Part shown: positions 1 through 20,344 of the stretch, piece after piece
Numbering within the stretch: position 1 is the stretch's first letter
How the letters are laid out: every line of letters begins with the position of its first letter
Assembly (NCBI GenBank): GCA_002633005.1
Contig: NMRA01000552.1
Span: 102,283-166,282, forward strand
Origin: Phoronis australis
Lineage: Eukaryota > Phoronida > Phoronidae
Direction: 5' to 3'
Length of the DNA stretch: 64,000 bases
Translations under genes and position numbers: made by a program
Notes under the pieces: model-generated
The model's input: the letters and a program-made list of their open reading frames with translations, nothing else
Database searches by the model: none
What the model was told of the DNA's origin: nothing

Positions 1-7715
<7,715 letters not shown>

Positions 7716-8343
7716 AGTAACCGTTGCCCTTTGTCTGTAGGAACTGTAGATTGACATTCTCCAATATTAATTTGACAGAGAAATGGAAAAGCTAATGCTT
7801 ATGGTGGTAAAAAGTAAATCAATTGCTTTTGTGAATGTTGAGGCTACTATTGTTATAAAGCTTGACATTACAGACAAACATGGCATGAAATCCAGCAAAA
7901 TCATAAAAAAGCCCTTCATCCCGTTTGAGCTCATTCATTATCTGTTTGCGTGTGTGGAACGGACCGCGATGGTGCCGCTGGGCCTCTGGTTTGACAGAAA
8001 TAGAGAATCATACGTGAGTCTCAGGTTGATGAAGTGGGCAAAATCTGAAAATTTCTTCAAAATAGCGAGACTTGCCGAGGGATTTTGACTAAATTTCCAA
8101 GAGATTTTGCTTATGTCATGAATCTGAGACTAGTGTAGGATTTGTTTTCTCATATGAACCGTAAAAACTCGACCTGTCTAAAATTTTCAACCTCAGGACG
8201 CAACTTTTTAAAAACGCGCAATGTAGAGTAATTGAGTTGCTTTTGGTTAATAGTTTTATTTTAAGCTTTACAATTGTAAATTGCATTCAGATTTCGTAGC
8301 ACATATTCAAGTTATTCTAACAAATAGTCTTTGAGGTTGTAAT

Positions 8344-8349
8344 AATAAA
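8344..8349 (+). terminator. Candidate poly(A) signal of gene A
   Basis: First AATAAA seen downstream of the gene A stop, implying a 3' UTR of about 630 bp. Only the hexamer supports it; the region is AT-rich, so chance is possible. Confidence 0.25.
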
Positions 8350-8364
8350 ACTTAAAAAAATGTT

Positions 8365-8665
8365 TGGAAATAACACTCAACAAGGCTTCCCCGCGCGTGA
8401 GGTCTGAATTGACCCTGAGACAGCTGTCGAGGACTGAATTGACCCTGAGACAGCACAGCTAGACAGTCCCGCCGGGTTTCTTGGGTTTAGGGCTCGTCTC
8501 CGTTTCATTGAACATGGATATGGAATTGGCCAACGAAGATGGGTCCGTTTAAGAAGTTATTTGCATGTGCTTCCGACTGGGAGTACGTGCAGTTGCGACA
8601 CCCAATTTGTCAATCATAACCTTGTCACCTTCTCGGAATTCAGGCATTGCTTGGTTGGCGCGCGT
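8365..8665 (-). pseudogene. Possible LTR-retrotransposon pol 3' tail fragment
   Basis: Minus-strand reading contains PEFREGDKVMIDKLG, resembling the F..GD.V motif at the C-terminus of retroelement integrases. A Lys/Pro-rich stretch follows, then two tandem copies of a 25-bp unit containing TGAATTGACCCTGAGACAGC (8404-8459). Stops are present. The assignment is tentative. Confidence 0.3.
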
Positions 8666-9089
8666 TTGGTTGTTTTAGTGTTTTGCAGACGATAAAAAGT
8701 AATGCGTATGGATGTCCGCATTGCACTATTTTGTGATTCGCCCATGTAAGATAAAAAAATTACGTACTCGGTGTTATTAACCAGTCGTGTCGTGACACAT
8801 CCCAGGTCATGTGAGAACGTTTCTTTAATTGGCAGTAGAAGGATTATTTAACTTGCGTAATTTTCTTGCTTACTGTGTTTTTGCTCTTAGACTGATTGGT
8901 TGTGACAGAGTTGACTATTAGTGTAGAGTAATTTCTGCAAGTGACACCTTGTGGCACTACATTACCAGAACTTCTTGTTCATGGAAATAGTATATGGTTG
9001 CTGTATTTTGCAGTTGTAAAAGGTATTGTCCATAAAAGTGCTCATATGAATAGGTCTTTATAGCAATGTGGGAAGCTGCACAAGAGGTG

Positions 9090-9140
9090 CATAGGGGGTC
9101 ATCCCGATGTGTACCGGGTTCTACGTGTCCCGTTTTATGC
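9090..9140 (-). repeat. GGGACACGTAGAACCC repeat fragment, inverted relative to 10.2 kb
   Basis: The reverse complement reads CATAAAACGGGACACGTAG then AACCCGG, matching units of the minisatellite-like array at 10215-10345 in opposite orientation. Confidence 0.5.
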
Positions 9141-10214
9141 ATATCAGGGCATTGTGTGCCCCGGTGTGGTCGTTGTGATTGTTCCCCGAGTAGAGAATGC
9201 CCTAGTGCATGTATTCGAATCCTAGCATACTAACGCGTTATTCAGTGGATTACTTATACGCTTCATTCACGTACACACAAACTGGACAATTTCTCCAGGG
9301 GGACAATGGTTACTTTAATTTCGCGTTGTATATGTCCCTGGTCAGCGTTCAACCAGCCAAGAAAATCAACTTAAGATCGCCGTTTTTAACCCAGCCAAAG
9401 TCTAACAAACTGAAGACGCATTTCCGAGATTCCGTCGCATTTAATAATTCCAGGGGACATGCTTCGTCTGGCAACGACCAGTGTCCGATGAGGGTGCATA
9501 AAAACAACACGTTTCTTTATTATCGATTTTTGTCAATCTGGAGTAGGCCTACGTTATTCTCAGAGTCATGTATTTCGCCCTCTAAAAGTCGCATCTTGGC
9601 CGGATCTTTAATAAATTTACAAATAACATGCATCTTCTTTATATCTATATTCTACTGCTTTTCTTCCAGATCGGATTCACAAGTGTACAGTTTCGCACAC
9701 AGAACATTTTTAATTATTTCATTATGTGAATTTTTAGTCTTTAATCAGTTTTGAAAGGGCAACTAAAAATATGACCTTGTAAGTGTCAAAAATTAAATGG
9801 GCCACCTGTTAGTTCACTCAAAGACAACGCAAAAGTCCCTAACAAGTGATTATATTCGCCAGCACAATAAACGTGAGCAGCTCACCAACATGGACGCTCT
9901 GGAACGCTCCTCCAGCCAGTGGGGAGAGGTGAAACACCAGAGACGCCTGGCGGCTAATACAAAGCTTAACACCAACACCACCTAGGGAACATAAGAATGG
10001 ACCCAAAGATCCTGAGATTCTACGAACTGGTTTCAGAGATATGCCTGTGTGTAATTTATGCTATTAGGCCAAATTTTGACCTAATTATGCATGAGGTATT
10101 TTTGCCCTATATCAGGATCGAAAAAGCACCTCAAAATTGCCAAGTGGACCGAAAATGGCGATTGAAGCTAAAACTTGCATACTCGTCCGCTTAGCGCTTG
10201 CACTAAAACGCAAA

Positions 10215-10345
10215 AGACCGGGACATGTAGAACCCGGGACACATGGAACCCGAAATCCATAAAACGGGACACATATTACCCGGGGCTCCTAGAACCTGAG
10301 ACGCTAAGAACTCGGGACGACGCATAGTTCCCGGGACGCAATGTT
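10215..10345 (+). repeat. Degenerate minisatellite, unit about CGGGACACATAGAACC
   Basis: Five to six imperfect units of roughly 20-25 bp with core GGGAC(A/G)..TAGAACC(C) follow one another across this stretch. It is non-coding and part of a family also present near 9.1 kb. Confidence 0.6.
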
Positions 10346-11041
10346 ACGCTTCTGCTGCACAGCATTTACGAACTACCTGAATTGTGAGTGAGTCAGTTTT
10401 TGCATGTGAATTCATCCTGGCCAGAGTGGGTGTGTTTGGTACACTGCTCGGCAGCCTTGGTGCAAAGCTGTATATTAAATAGTCTTCGTACAGCTCTATT
10501 TGTCTGGCTAGTGCCACGGATGCACAATATAGTTCACTTAATTCCCTGGATGAAATAAATGCTACCTTGGGCATTGGCAGACACACGTGTGATCTAGTGA
10601 GGGAAACTATATTTGATGACACTGCAGGCACTGGGTGTCTGCCCTGAATGCATTTGGAACATCGTCACGTCTATCGGTTTCTTATGAAGAGAGCTTTCCA
10701 CGGTACACTTCTATTGAAACTGGGTCTAGGCTGGCAAATGGAGCTCCACATTTGTTCAGGACGTGAAAAAGATCTTGACGGAAAGTTTGCAGATGAACAA
10801 AGAACTGGTGTCAAGTGTACTAAAGAAATCAGGTTTGCTAAGCTGAGCTTCGTACGGTTACCAGCTAGTGTAAGGGTATCAGCTTTAGCCATTTTTTGTT
10901 TATCGCATTTCATTCTTTGTCGAACGTCCATTTTTATAGTTATTTCACTGCACACAAATGTCATGGTGGTAAGACCACGAAGTACATACACGCAATGTGT
11001 CTTTATTACCATATCTCAAATTCACAAATACAGACCTATTT

Positions 11042-11306
11042 CATGCGCGCACCCAGGGGGGCTTGGGGGGCTCGCTCGAACGAGCCCCCCATTTGGCCGG
11101 GAGTGGATAAAAAGGTCCACCTAAGAGAAACAAAAAGTCCTAACAAATTAGACAAAAAGTCCACTAAAAAGGCTCAAACGCACGATTCACAGCTCTGGAC
11201 GCGGTACCCCGTTTTTTATTTTAGTCCTTCGGCTTTTTGGTGTGTAAAAGGTCCACATCGTCGGAAATTCGAGCCCCCCACATATTAAAGGCTGGGTGCG
11301 CGCATG
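11042..11306. mobile_element. MITE with perfect 15-bp terminal inverted repeats
   Basis: CATGCGCGCACCCAG (11042-11056) and its exact reverse complement CTGGGTGCGCGCATG (11292-11306) bound a 265-bp unit. Inside the ends, GAGCCCCCC and its complement also pair. No coding potential. A clear target-site duplication was not seen. Confidence 0.7.
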
Positions 11307-12221
11307 TGTTTATGAATGTATGTTTCACGAGTTTAGCTGTAGTGAACAAAGTCCTCAATCAAATGAGCTTGGTGCTATTCCCATCATAGTAGAGCATGGG
11401 TGTCGGTTTATTGTCCGAACATAACGTGGCAAAGAGAATCGCATTAGCCTTGGAATGCAGAATACAACAGCTTCTGCGGAACACATGTCTCACACTGTGT
11501 TGTCTTCCAGCAAATGAAGTCTAACAACACACCTCTTGCAGCGTATCCAGTGCATGACCCTGTATTGCACGCACATATTCAAACGATGTTCCTCGATTGG
11601 GTTCATGAAGGATTAGTGTTCGTAGGCAGTAATTTTCTCAGACGTTCACCCAATAAAATTCTTTGCTCCCTCTTTTACATTTATGAAGATGACGTTTTCA
11701 ACCAATAATCGAGATTTTTAAATAATTATTTACAAAAGGGCATTTCCAATATTGAGTTGTTTGTAGTAACCGGTACCTGTAAACCAGAAAAGAAAAACAA
11801 AGATCGAATGTACTTGGGAGCCATTTTGATACATCACGACCAGTTTTAAGATGTCGCTTCAACAGGGTACAGCTCAGTAACTGATGCTAGAACATCACAA
11901 AAGAATTAGCCCAAATCACGCGTTCTCATTTAAAATATATGGCAACATCTCACGTAATCTTGCGAAGTCTTGCTTTTCAGCGAAGTCCTAGCGTTACTGA
12001 ACTCAGGGCAGGTTTGTCGGTGCTTCCATCAATTTTTTAGTAACCTGCAACATACGGAATGCCTGCCAGGTAGAGTCCAGTTTGGTCTTTCTGACAGGTT
12101 TGGATTTTTACTGACTATTAAGTGGAATGATACACACAATAACAGGGAATTGTCAAACATGAATGCAATTCTAAACGTGATCAATTTTAATTGACATCTT
12201 GGTTTTAACTATTAACACATG

Positions 12222-12361
12222 GGTGGCGCAGCACTGAAAAACGTGGGGAGCTAAAGCCCCTTCAGCCCCCCGGTGGTGCACCGGCTTAGACCATGTGCGG
12301 CGTAGCACTGAAAAAAGTGAGGGTTACAGCCTCCCCCCCAGCCCCTATGGTGCGCCGGCCA
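12222..12361 (+). repeat. Two-unit tandem duplication, about 70 bp
   Basis: A unit beginning GTGGCGCAGCACTGAAAAA and ending GGTGCACCGGC is followed by a diverged second copy (GCGGCGTAGCACTGAAAAAA to GGTGCGCCGGC). Confidence 0.6.
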
Positions 12362-12884
12362 TGTAACAGAAAGTGCCCAGCGGGATCATGTCATTATGTA
12401 TCAGTCCAATGTGGCAAAGGTTGACCCAGATAAATACAGCTAACACCTGACATCAATGATGCGGGGCACTCCGAACACTTGTTTACAACATAGACCGTCT
12501 TTGTTTACACCTGAATGTGAACACAAAATGTACGAATGTGGTGATTGTCTACTGTTTATGACCATAATATTCAACAGCCGGATTGATTCCACACTAAGAC
12601 TTAAGGCCGATACGAATGATTAAAACTAGAAACGCGAAACTTTTGAACACTGACTCTGACGGGCTAGTAGTTGTAAGCCTACGCCGGAGACCCCAAAGGA
12701 AATCCCCGATATGATTGTATTGGCCTCGATTCGTTTTTTACAAAGCATGGACAAAAAGTGAATTTGTATATATTTCTGGCACTGCACTTGAGACTGTAAT
12801 AAAGGATAAGATCTTGGCCACTTAAAGTACTTTAACGAGAAGAATAAGCCAGGAACTCTCACCTCGTCATTTATCGTGGAGTCT

Positions 12885-13135
12885 TGGGACCCGTTCCAAG
12901 AAACGGGCTTAAGTTCATTTTTGACTTAAGTCTAAGATTTGTCTTAACTTCCATATTTTGAAACTTCCACATCAGGTATGATAGTTGAAATTAAGACAAA
13001 ACTTTTATCAAAAAATTAATTCAAACTTAAGATCTCTTTCTTCAAACGGTCTCCAGACAAATTTAAGTTTTATCTTAAAATTTACAAAAAATTAAGATTT
13101 GTCTTAGCTAAGTCAGTTCTGTTGGAACAAGCCCC
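12885..13135. mobile_element. Fold-back MITE, copy 1
   Basis: About 250 bp, self-complementary. It starts GGGACCCGTTCCAAGAAAC and ends GTTGGAACAAGCCCC, and the interior repeats ACTTAAG and (A)AGACAAATCTTA-type words on both strands. A second copy lies inverted at 37358-37594. Confidence 0.65.
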
Positions 13136-14283
13136 AGTTCTCTCTACGTCTCTATGAAGAACACGATAGCAGCACACAGCGGCGGCGAACGATTACGCAT
13201 AAAATACCGAGGCTGCACATTGTCTTTACTCGAATTTCAGAAAAGTATTCAACGTTGACGTAGTTTCTCGCAGCCGAATATTGAGCACGCGACCTAGTTG
13301 GCTTCTTTTCTCTCATGACTGTGTCCTCTAAATCTGGCTGCGGGATGGAGACGCGCAAACGGTGGAGGGAGAATTTTTTGTTAACACTCAGTCCGCTCTT
13401 GCAGTACCCTTTTCTGTGAATTGATTGTCGAGGCTTAAAGATCCACAATTCTTTTTTGATGTTGTATGTTCGTACATTTTGATTTGTTCAGTACTTTATG
13501 GGTTGATTCTATTTTGAAAAGAAGGACAAATAGCCAAAATATTTGTACTTTCAATCGTTGTTACCGGAAGGGTTAATGTTTGCAGAAGCACCTTTTTCGC
13601 TCAAACCCAGTGGGGGAAGCTTCATATACCAACAAAATACGCATCAGATACTTGACAGACAGTACGATGTAGTTTTAAAATGCCAGTTCAGGCGCGGGTA
13701 CAGTCAGAGCAGAATATTACCCAGAGTTTTGCTCGCCAGACATCGCACCCGTTTACTGCCAAATGGAATATGGAAGAATTTGAGGAGGGCTATGGCTCCC
13801 TTGCCCCCCATACATCTGCCACTGTAGTTACACATATTTGAGAAATACTAAGGTCCATGGTATTGATAATAACATCCTTCGGCACTATTACATATTACAA
13901 GTTGTCACCATAACATCTCAATGTATCACCAATCTTTGTAGCAATGATTACCGTTCAGTAAAGAATGTCCTACCTGCAAATGTGTGAAGTTAGGCATAAG
14001 GACCATCACCTGGATGCTCATATTCAAATGAATGGTCTAAATGGGACGTTTTATACAAGAGGACGATTTTTTATTTTCACGCCAGTTATATGAGAATTAT
14101 CGAACAAAGGCAGATGTTTGGGTGCACACTACAAAATACATATAAATGGCAATTATCGGCTTATGCAGTCACGATTCTTTCCGTGTGGCCGTTCAAACAG
14201 ATATTACCAACATTAGGCTAAAACTGACAGCAGAACTCTTAGATTAGCTTCTAATTGTCAAAAATAATCTACGAACCAACCAT

Positions 14284-14493
14284 ACCCAACAGTCAACATG
14301 ATTCAGCTTAACAAAGTGATACTTAATTGTTTATTGTCGCTTTTAATAATAGACTAGGAGCTGAGACCACCATCGTTCGTCAGTTTTTCTCGTATCGAGA
14401 CAGTACATATGTTTATTTCCGGACGTAACAGTACAAGTTTCGTTCTTAAACAACTATAGGCTGTTGTCACACGATCATCTAATATTCAAGTGT
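14284..14493 (+). repeat. 210-bp direct repeat, copy 1
   Basis: Matches 15918-16127 at 209 of 210 positions (a single T/C difference near the 3' end). The copy ends at 14493 and the only N in the window is at 14494, immediately after it. This suggests an assembly junction; a young LTR pair is the alternative. Confidence 0.9.
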
Positions 14494-15532
14494 NCAAGGA
14501 ATGACCCCGTGGGCACTCACATTGACAAGATGACCGCATTCGCGAACAGTGTACAGTACCAGAAATTACAGGTAGGTTGTACTTTCACAGCAAAGTCTCG
14601 CGAAACTCGCGCGATGTTTAATAGGCCTCCTAAGGAGCCCTGTTTCCGACCTCAACACCTACCGTATTCTTACCTGCAATAATCACCACTCCCGTCTTCT
14701 ATACTGAGAATTTCCGCAGAAACGCCCACCCGATGAAAAGTCCATGCCTGTGGGCGTTTATTTGGTGTTACAACTTCTGGTTCTGTGTTCAGACATTGGG
14801 ACGGTTATTCCGAAAGTTGCAAGAAATGCAAATAGGTCCTGGGATACATCGTCAAGGCTTGAAGTAGTCCCTGATGAACGAAACAAATTTAGTTGCGCAT
14901 GTAGCTCTTTTGAATGGACTTGGCAACCTCAGAGAGCTTAGTGACAAGCTGCTGACATTGTAGTCTTACAAGATCATTGACACAGCAGTTGACGAAGTGG
15001 AAGCGTTGGGAACAAACATCGAATATTTCTGGGTAGAATTGTTCCAAGACGAGGAAACCGTTGGATCTGATATACAGATTCCTCGCCGAGGAATCCTCTG
15101 CAGTCTAGACAACAGAAGCGTAGGACTAACGTTCCAGCAGAAACACACTAGGTAATTATAATTATACACAGTCTGTCCATAATGTCAGATTTCTTTAAGG
15201 CTTTTGTACAATAAAAGCGAAATAGAAATTATTTTTGGACATGTCAGATTTACTCAGTACAGCACAGGATGTACGAGAACACAGGAACTGATTCTGGTTT
15301 GTATTTACACTTGAGTCTATCTGCTTCATATCCAAAATCTTATTTCACGTAGTGTGTAGTTAAATTTGTACTCAATACTTGTTTCTTCCAGTGAGTACTA
15401 CAGAAGACCGGTGCGAATACTGTTCCTAGACAACCTCTCGCAGCAGTTGACTGCCAGATGTGTAAAATACACGTATGAGCAACCACTGGGGATTAAAAAG
15501 TGTCTAGAGAGAAGTTTTTGCTTAGTGCGCTT

Positions 15533-15850
15533 TAGGTCTCGCGACGGACCAGGCCCATCTTGATTTGTGTGGATATTGACTTTCAATGTACTTGTGGTCC
15601 CTCGACGAACTAATTTTGTAATGTTTTTTTTTTACCACAGTGTGCTTTGTAAAACTATTGATCTCAGTCAGGACTGTTTGGCCCCGCGACAGATCGACTA
15701 CTTTGACAGGGATAATAAGCACAGATGTTCTTTTGGTCTCGTGACGGACCAGGCCAGCCTATTTGTGTACTCTCAGTGTACATCTGGTCCTTTCTGCGAA
15801 CTGGTCCTGTATATCTTTTCACCACGGTGTACAGGATGTTTTGGTTTCGT
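15533..15850 (+). repeat. Diverged tandem repeat, about 190-200 bp unit
   Basis: Two units begin with GGTCTCG(C/T)GACGGACCAGGCC (15536 and 15735) and continue through similar TTTGTGTG, GTGGTCC/TGGTCC and ACCAC(A/G)GTGT blocks. Non-coding. Confidence 0.55.
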
Positions 15851-15917
15851 GAAAATGTTTTCAGATGATTTGTTTCCTGATACATTTGACGTTTTTCAAT
15901 TGTTATGACATACAGTA

Positions 15918-16127
15918 ACCCAACAGTCAACATGATTCAGCTTAACAAAGTGATACTTAATTGTTTATTGTCGCTTTTAATAATAGACTAGGAGCTGAGA
16001 CCACCATCGTTCGTCAGTTTTTCTCGTATCGAGACAGTACATATGTTTATTTCCGGACGTAACAGTACAAGTTTCGTTCTTAAACAACTATAGGCTGTTG
16101 TCACACGATCACCTAATATTCAAGTGT
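15918..16127 (+). repeat. 210-bp direct repeat, copy 2
   Basis: Near-identical partner of 14284-14493. The unit does not start with TG and end with CA on either strand, which weakens an LTR reading. Confidence 0.9.
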
Positions 16128-16469
16128 TGGGTTTTTACGCCCCGTCGGTGCTCCTTATGCTCTTGAATATTTGGTAGTTGTCTAAGCCCCTGTACACACA
16201 ACACACTCTTTCGGAAATGACTTTTCGTATGCTTAAAATGGTGTATGTAGACAAAAGTTCCAACAAAAATTTTTGCTGGAAGTTTGAGTTATAGCCAGAT
16301 GTGCACAAATATGGTTTCACGAAACTTATGAGCCGAGTTCTTGTGACGAAATCGAGAAGGGCTTTAAATTATCTTAAGAAAAACTCCAGCGACATGTTAA
16401 TTGCTAGAAACTCACCAGCATGCGTGGAAATTTCAATATTTGGGTACAAAAACAAAAATATTGTCTTAC

Positions 16470-16582
16470 ACAGGAGGGGGTTTCCCCCTCCCTACCCCCT
16501 CCCCGCTCGGCGCTACGCGCCTCGGATTCGACCTTTGCGGGAATCCTAAGCCCCCCTTACTGAAAACGTAGATCCGCCACTG
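16470..16582. mobile_element. hAT-like terminal fragment
   Basis: Ends in GTAGATCCGCCACTG at 16582, the inverted form of the CAGTGGCGGATCTA terminus at 3969, and is preceded by C-rich sequence as in that element. No partner end was found, so this is a truncated copy. Confidence 0.45.
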
Positions 16583-17123
16583 GGGGGATCATGGGAGGTT
16601 GGGCATTGGTATAAATGGATATTTTTGCTCATTCCAGAGTACCTATGTAGCGGTTCACGAGTTAAATTTGGACTCCAAAAAACTCTGCAATCTTTGTTTA
16701 TGATTGCAAGTATCCCCCATTCGACATACGTGTGTGGTCATCACAAATCGTAGCCCCGACAGTCTTTTCGACATGTGCGAAACAACTCCTAGTAACGATC
16801 TTCAATCAAAAGAAATACTATACACCGATCCCTTCGTGTGCCGTGCGTGGAATAGATTCGTATCCTCGCACGACAAGAACTGTTGACAAAATTACTGATC
16901 AACAAGATCTGTTCTAGACTAGGTGCAAAGCTGTATACAAAATCTACAGCTCTGCGCCCATGTGGGTAAAAATGAATAAAGAAAATCTGACACAAAAGTA
17001 GTGTCATTAAAAGCTACACCTCTCCTCTTATTGGGGACAAATAAAACAACAACAATAATATATATTTTAGGTTATATTGGGAATTTCATGGTCACAGCTC
17101 TACAAATGAATATTTCACAGACG

Positions 17124-17387
17124 GAACCAGATGGGTTCCTTAATTACAAGAAATAACACACACATTTACGATACCCAATGTGTAATTGAGTATCGGATAC
17201 TAAGTGGCACAGGTTAGCATAGTACCAAATGGGTACATAATGCCAAATGGGTATTGTCCGATTGCCTACCAAGTGGGTCGAGCAAAACGGCAAATTGAAT
17301 AACAAGTACCAAATGGGTACAAGTGCCAAATGGGCAAATATCATATAATAAAGTACCAAGTGGGTACATCAAACAGCCAACTGGGCA
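17124..17387. repeat. Array of dyad GTACC-N5-GGTAC motifs
   Basis: Eight units of the near-palindrome (G)(T)ACCAAATGGGT(A)(C): 17124-17138 (divergent), 17222-17236, about 17242-17253, about 17267-17279, 17306-17320, about 17324-17335, 17353-17367 and about 17376-17387. Full GTACC...GGTAC dyads alternate with weaker GCC...GGGCA/GGGTA half versions. Spacing is irregular, so this is not a simple minisatellite. Confidence 0.7.
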
Positions 17388-20344
17388 GGTTTCGGACAAG
17401 CTGAGTGAGCAGACCAGCCGGAGTAATAAAAAACATATTGTAAGTTTGGAAAAGAGTGACAGTTCATTCCATCGTCGTGTGGCCCTGCAGGAAGTGACCT
17501 TCCTAAACATGAAATCATATTGTACGATTTCACAAAAAAGGGAAATAGAGGTAATCGATTCCTTAGGATTTTGTGTATAAAAAACACGAAAAGGGTGACC
17601 ACTTTAATGTCGTTCAAGGGTTGGGACCCTAAACATGAAAATATCTTTATTTGGAAAGTTCAGGAAATGCGCAGCAATTGATATTATCTGTCAGGTCATC
17701 AATTTTTCTCAATTGATATACAATTTCGAGAAAAAAGAACGAAAAAATAGAGCAACAGCAATCTCCATTATCTATTGCCAGAGGGAGGACTCTGGAAAAA
17801 TATAGTTTTGCAATCGCAAAATTGTTTTGTGGAATTTAAAATTTTCTCGAAATACACATATGAATGATGATGTGCACGTTCTCAAGTGCGTTTACGTGTC
17901 CTGTATGTTGCAAAAACGGGGACCTGACCAAACAACAATATCCTGGCCAGGACCCTCAAGGGGTACACTGATACGGAGTTGTCAAAATGTTCTTTTCAAT
18001 TTTCTCTCTTATCCTTATTCGCAGTCTTTCTTTTATCGACTGTCCCCGACCCCATGCCTATGTCGGTTGCCACGGTTTAACCCTGACGGCTGCAAAATTT
18101 TAGGGGGCACGTGCCTCTCCCGCCCCCCCGCTTCCTAAGGCTCTGATTTACATGAGTTACATAATGTTTAAGTACATGTACCTGGGTACTAAATTTCATG
18201 ATTTTATCAATATGTGCACTTTTTAGAATTTGTTGCTATTAGACGCTATACCGCCTGAATTAAGTGAAACATTATGCGGGATGTTTGTGTTTTTGTGATG
18301 ACAAATAATGGAGCAGGTTTCAAAACTTGCGTTTATTTTTCGTCAAAGCAGAAATTTATTATTGAAATATTTTCAGTTGTGCTATATAAACGTTATTCTC
18401 ATTACATAACATTTAGTAGTTATAGTGTGCATATTGATTCGTTATGTAAACATACAGCCAGTGTGCATATTGATTCCAGAGAATTGTAAGTACGAACCCA
18501 GCGACAGTTTAGTTGGCCTAGTTTCACGCGAAAAAAACAGCATTTTGCAAAATCTTCACAAAATCCTGCGAGTGGTTTCGCGAGTATGATCGGGAGCTTA
18601 TTACCTCAGGAAAATGATAGCCACGACACTGATTAGTTGACGAGTTTTGAGTTTTGAATTGAGGGATTGAGTTCAGTGTTTCTGTTATACCAGTGATTTT
18701 TTTTCTTCTCAAGTCCACGGAATTCAATCTACCCATAGATATTGGGACATATATCTATGAATACAGGCTATTGGCTTATGGAGCATTTATTTGATGAAAG
18801 CATGTTTTATACTTTAAAACGTTTCTATTTTCAGATAAATCGTCAGTCAAATGGGAAGTTGGTAATTAGCATAAATCTTCAGAAGTTACAGTAGTCCTGT
18901 GAAATATAGTGTCATTCTCGGTCTCAAAAACTAATGTAAAACCAGGGCCCAGGTCCTAATTTTTTCTTTAAATTGAAGTCGAAAATGTTTTTGACATTTT
19001 GCATTCTACTTTAATACAATCTCAAGATACTTATCAGTTATTCTGAGTGTGCTCGCGTGTATTATGCTTCACGCACTTGAGATGTGTGGCTAACGCAAGT
19101 TCGCTCTAGATGACCCCAAGATTCAAGCTACAAACTCGAAATTTCGAGTAAAAGCTCGAGATTTCGAATTCATACTCAAACTTATAACTCTGTTGCTGGG
19201 GTCATGAAATGCACAATAGGATTACACAATCATCTATGGAAACCGTAAAATACCGAACCACAAAATTTTAGACATTTCGCATTCCCAGAACGGAAAACAC
19301 CAAAGATATTTTCTAGCTAAAGTTCAATTTCAAGATTAGACCCCAAGCCCTGAATTAAGTTCCCCAGACGTTAGAATCTCCCGAAAGCATATAAAATTGT
19401 GATCATATGCTTCTCGTGTAATACATGTTGATATCTCCCGAGCGCATGTGTGATCTTGCGTTTCTGCGATTGTTCATGTGTCCACGGAATGCAAGCCAGT
19501 GCGTACCCTAATAATAGGACATGTTATTGGTAATTTTGATACTATTATGGGCATCTAATCAGAACTAAAATGGCGTATTTTTATTCACGAGAAACCGTCA
19601 AAGTGCAATCAATACCTTGTGTTACCTTCTGATAGAGTCTAACGAAATTGATTCACCTTTGATATCGATACCAGTAGTTTGGACTGAAACACGAGCGTCG
19701 TAAGATTCAAACATTGAATATAAGGGTTATGTAGACCCACATACGTGATATCAGAAGGTATCTAGTACTTGTTGAAACGGTCGTCCCCTAAAGTTATTGC
19801 TAAAAACTTGCCACCTTGTTAATATTGAATGGGTTTGTCAACACTCATTATAACATGTAGAGTAGGTCTGAATTTGTATATTTCATATCATACACAGGCT
19901 TACACTAAAGTAGAATATTACAGTACAAATAAATAAACACGGGAAATGTGATGGATAAGGTGTAGAGTTTTAGTAGGCTAACTCTAATATAGAGTCAATC
20001 GCCATAGACAAAAAATGATCAGAGTGTGCGAAATCAGTAGTTACTTAGAACATACTTGAAAATTTTACGGAGATACACTTTTAACATATAAAACCTTCTG
20101 AGGAGGTATACTGAACACATACATCTAATCTTTTTCGTGTTTTAAGACTTGAATTAAGACAGTATTTTAATGAAGACGGGAGGTTGTAGGTTGCATGTTG
20201 ATATACATGAGAAGCGGCAAGGAGTCAAGAAAGGAACCTTGAGGCACCCCATGTAATCGTTATCTTGAAGTTCGTATGTGACCTTCCTCTCACCCTCTGT
20301 GTTGTCAAGAATAAACACCTCGATACTTCTAATTCACGTTGCGG

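Noticed and set aside
7783-8088. 101-codon frame just after gene A
   Set aside because: Lies in the presumed 3' UTR, and its protein resembles nothing known to me.
9209-9754. Longest open frame in the window (181 codons, +)
   Set aside because: No recognisable domain, no exon structure, low-complexity Ser/Phe content; consistent with chance in AT-rich DNA.
9797-9985. 62-codon frame ending LERSSSQWGEVKHQ..., retroelement-like in feel
   Set aside because: I could not match it to a named motif; too short to support.
10344-11124. Overlapping open frames on both strands at 10.3-11.1 kb
   Set aside because: Frames on opposite strands overlap and neither shows a domain. Possibly an old element, but not identifiable, so not called.
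17144-17510. Minus-strand frame with repeated PIWY/HLV peptides
   Set aside because: The peptide repeats are by-products of the GTACC dyad array.
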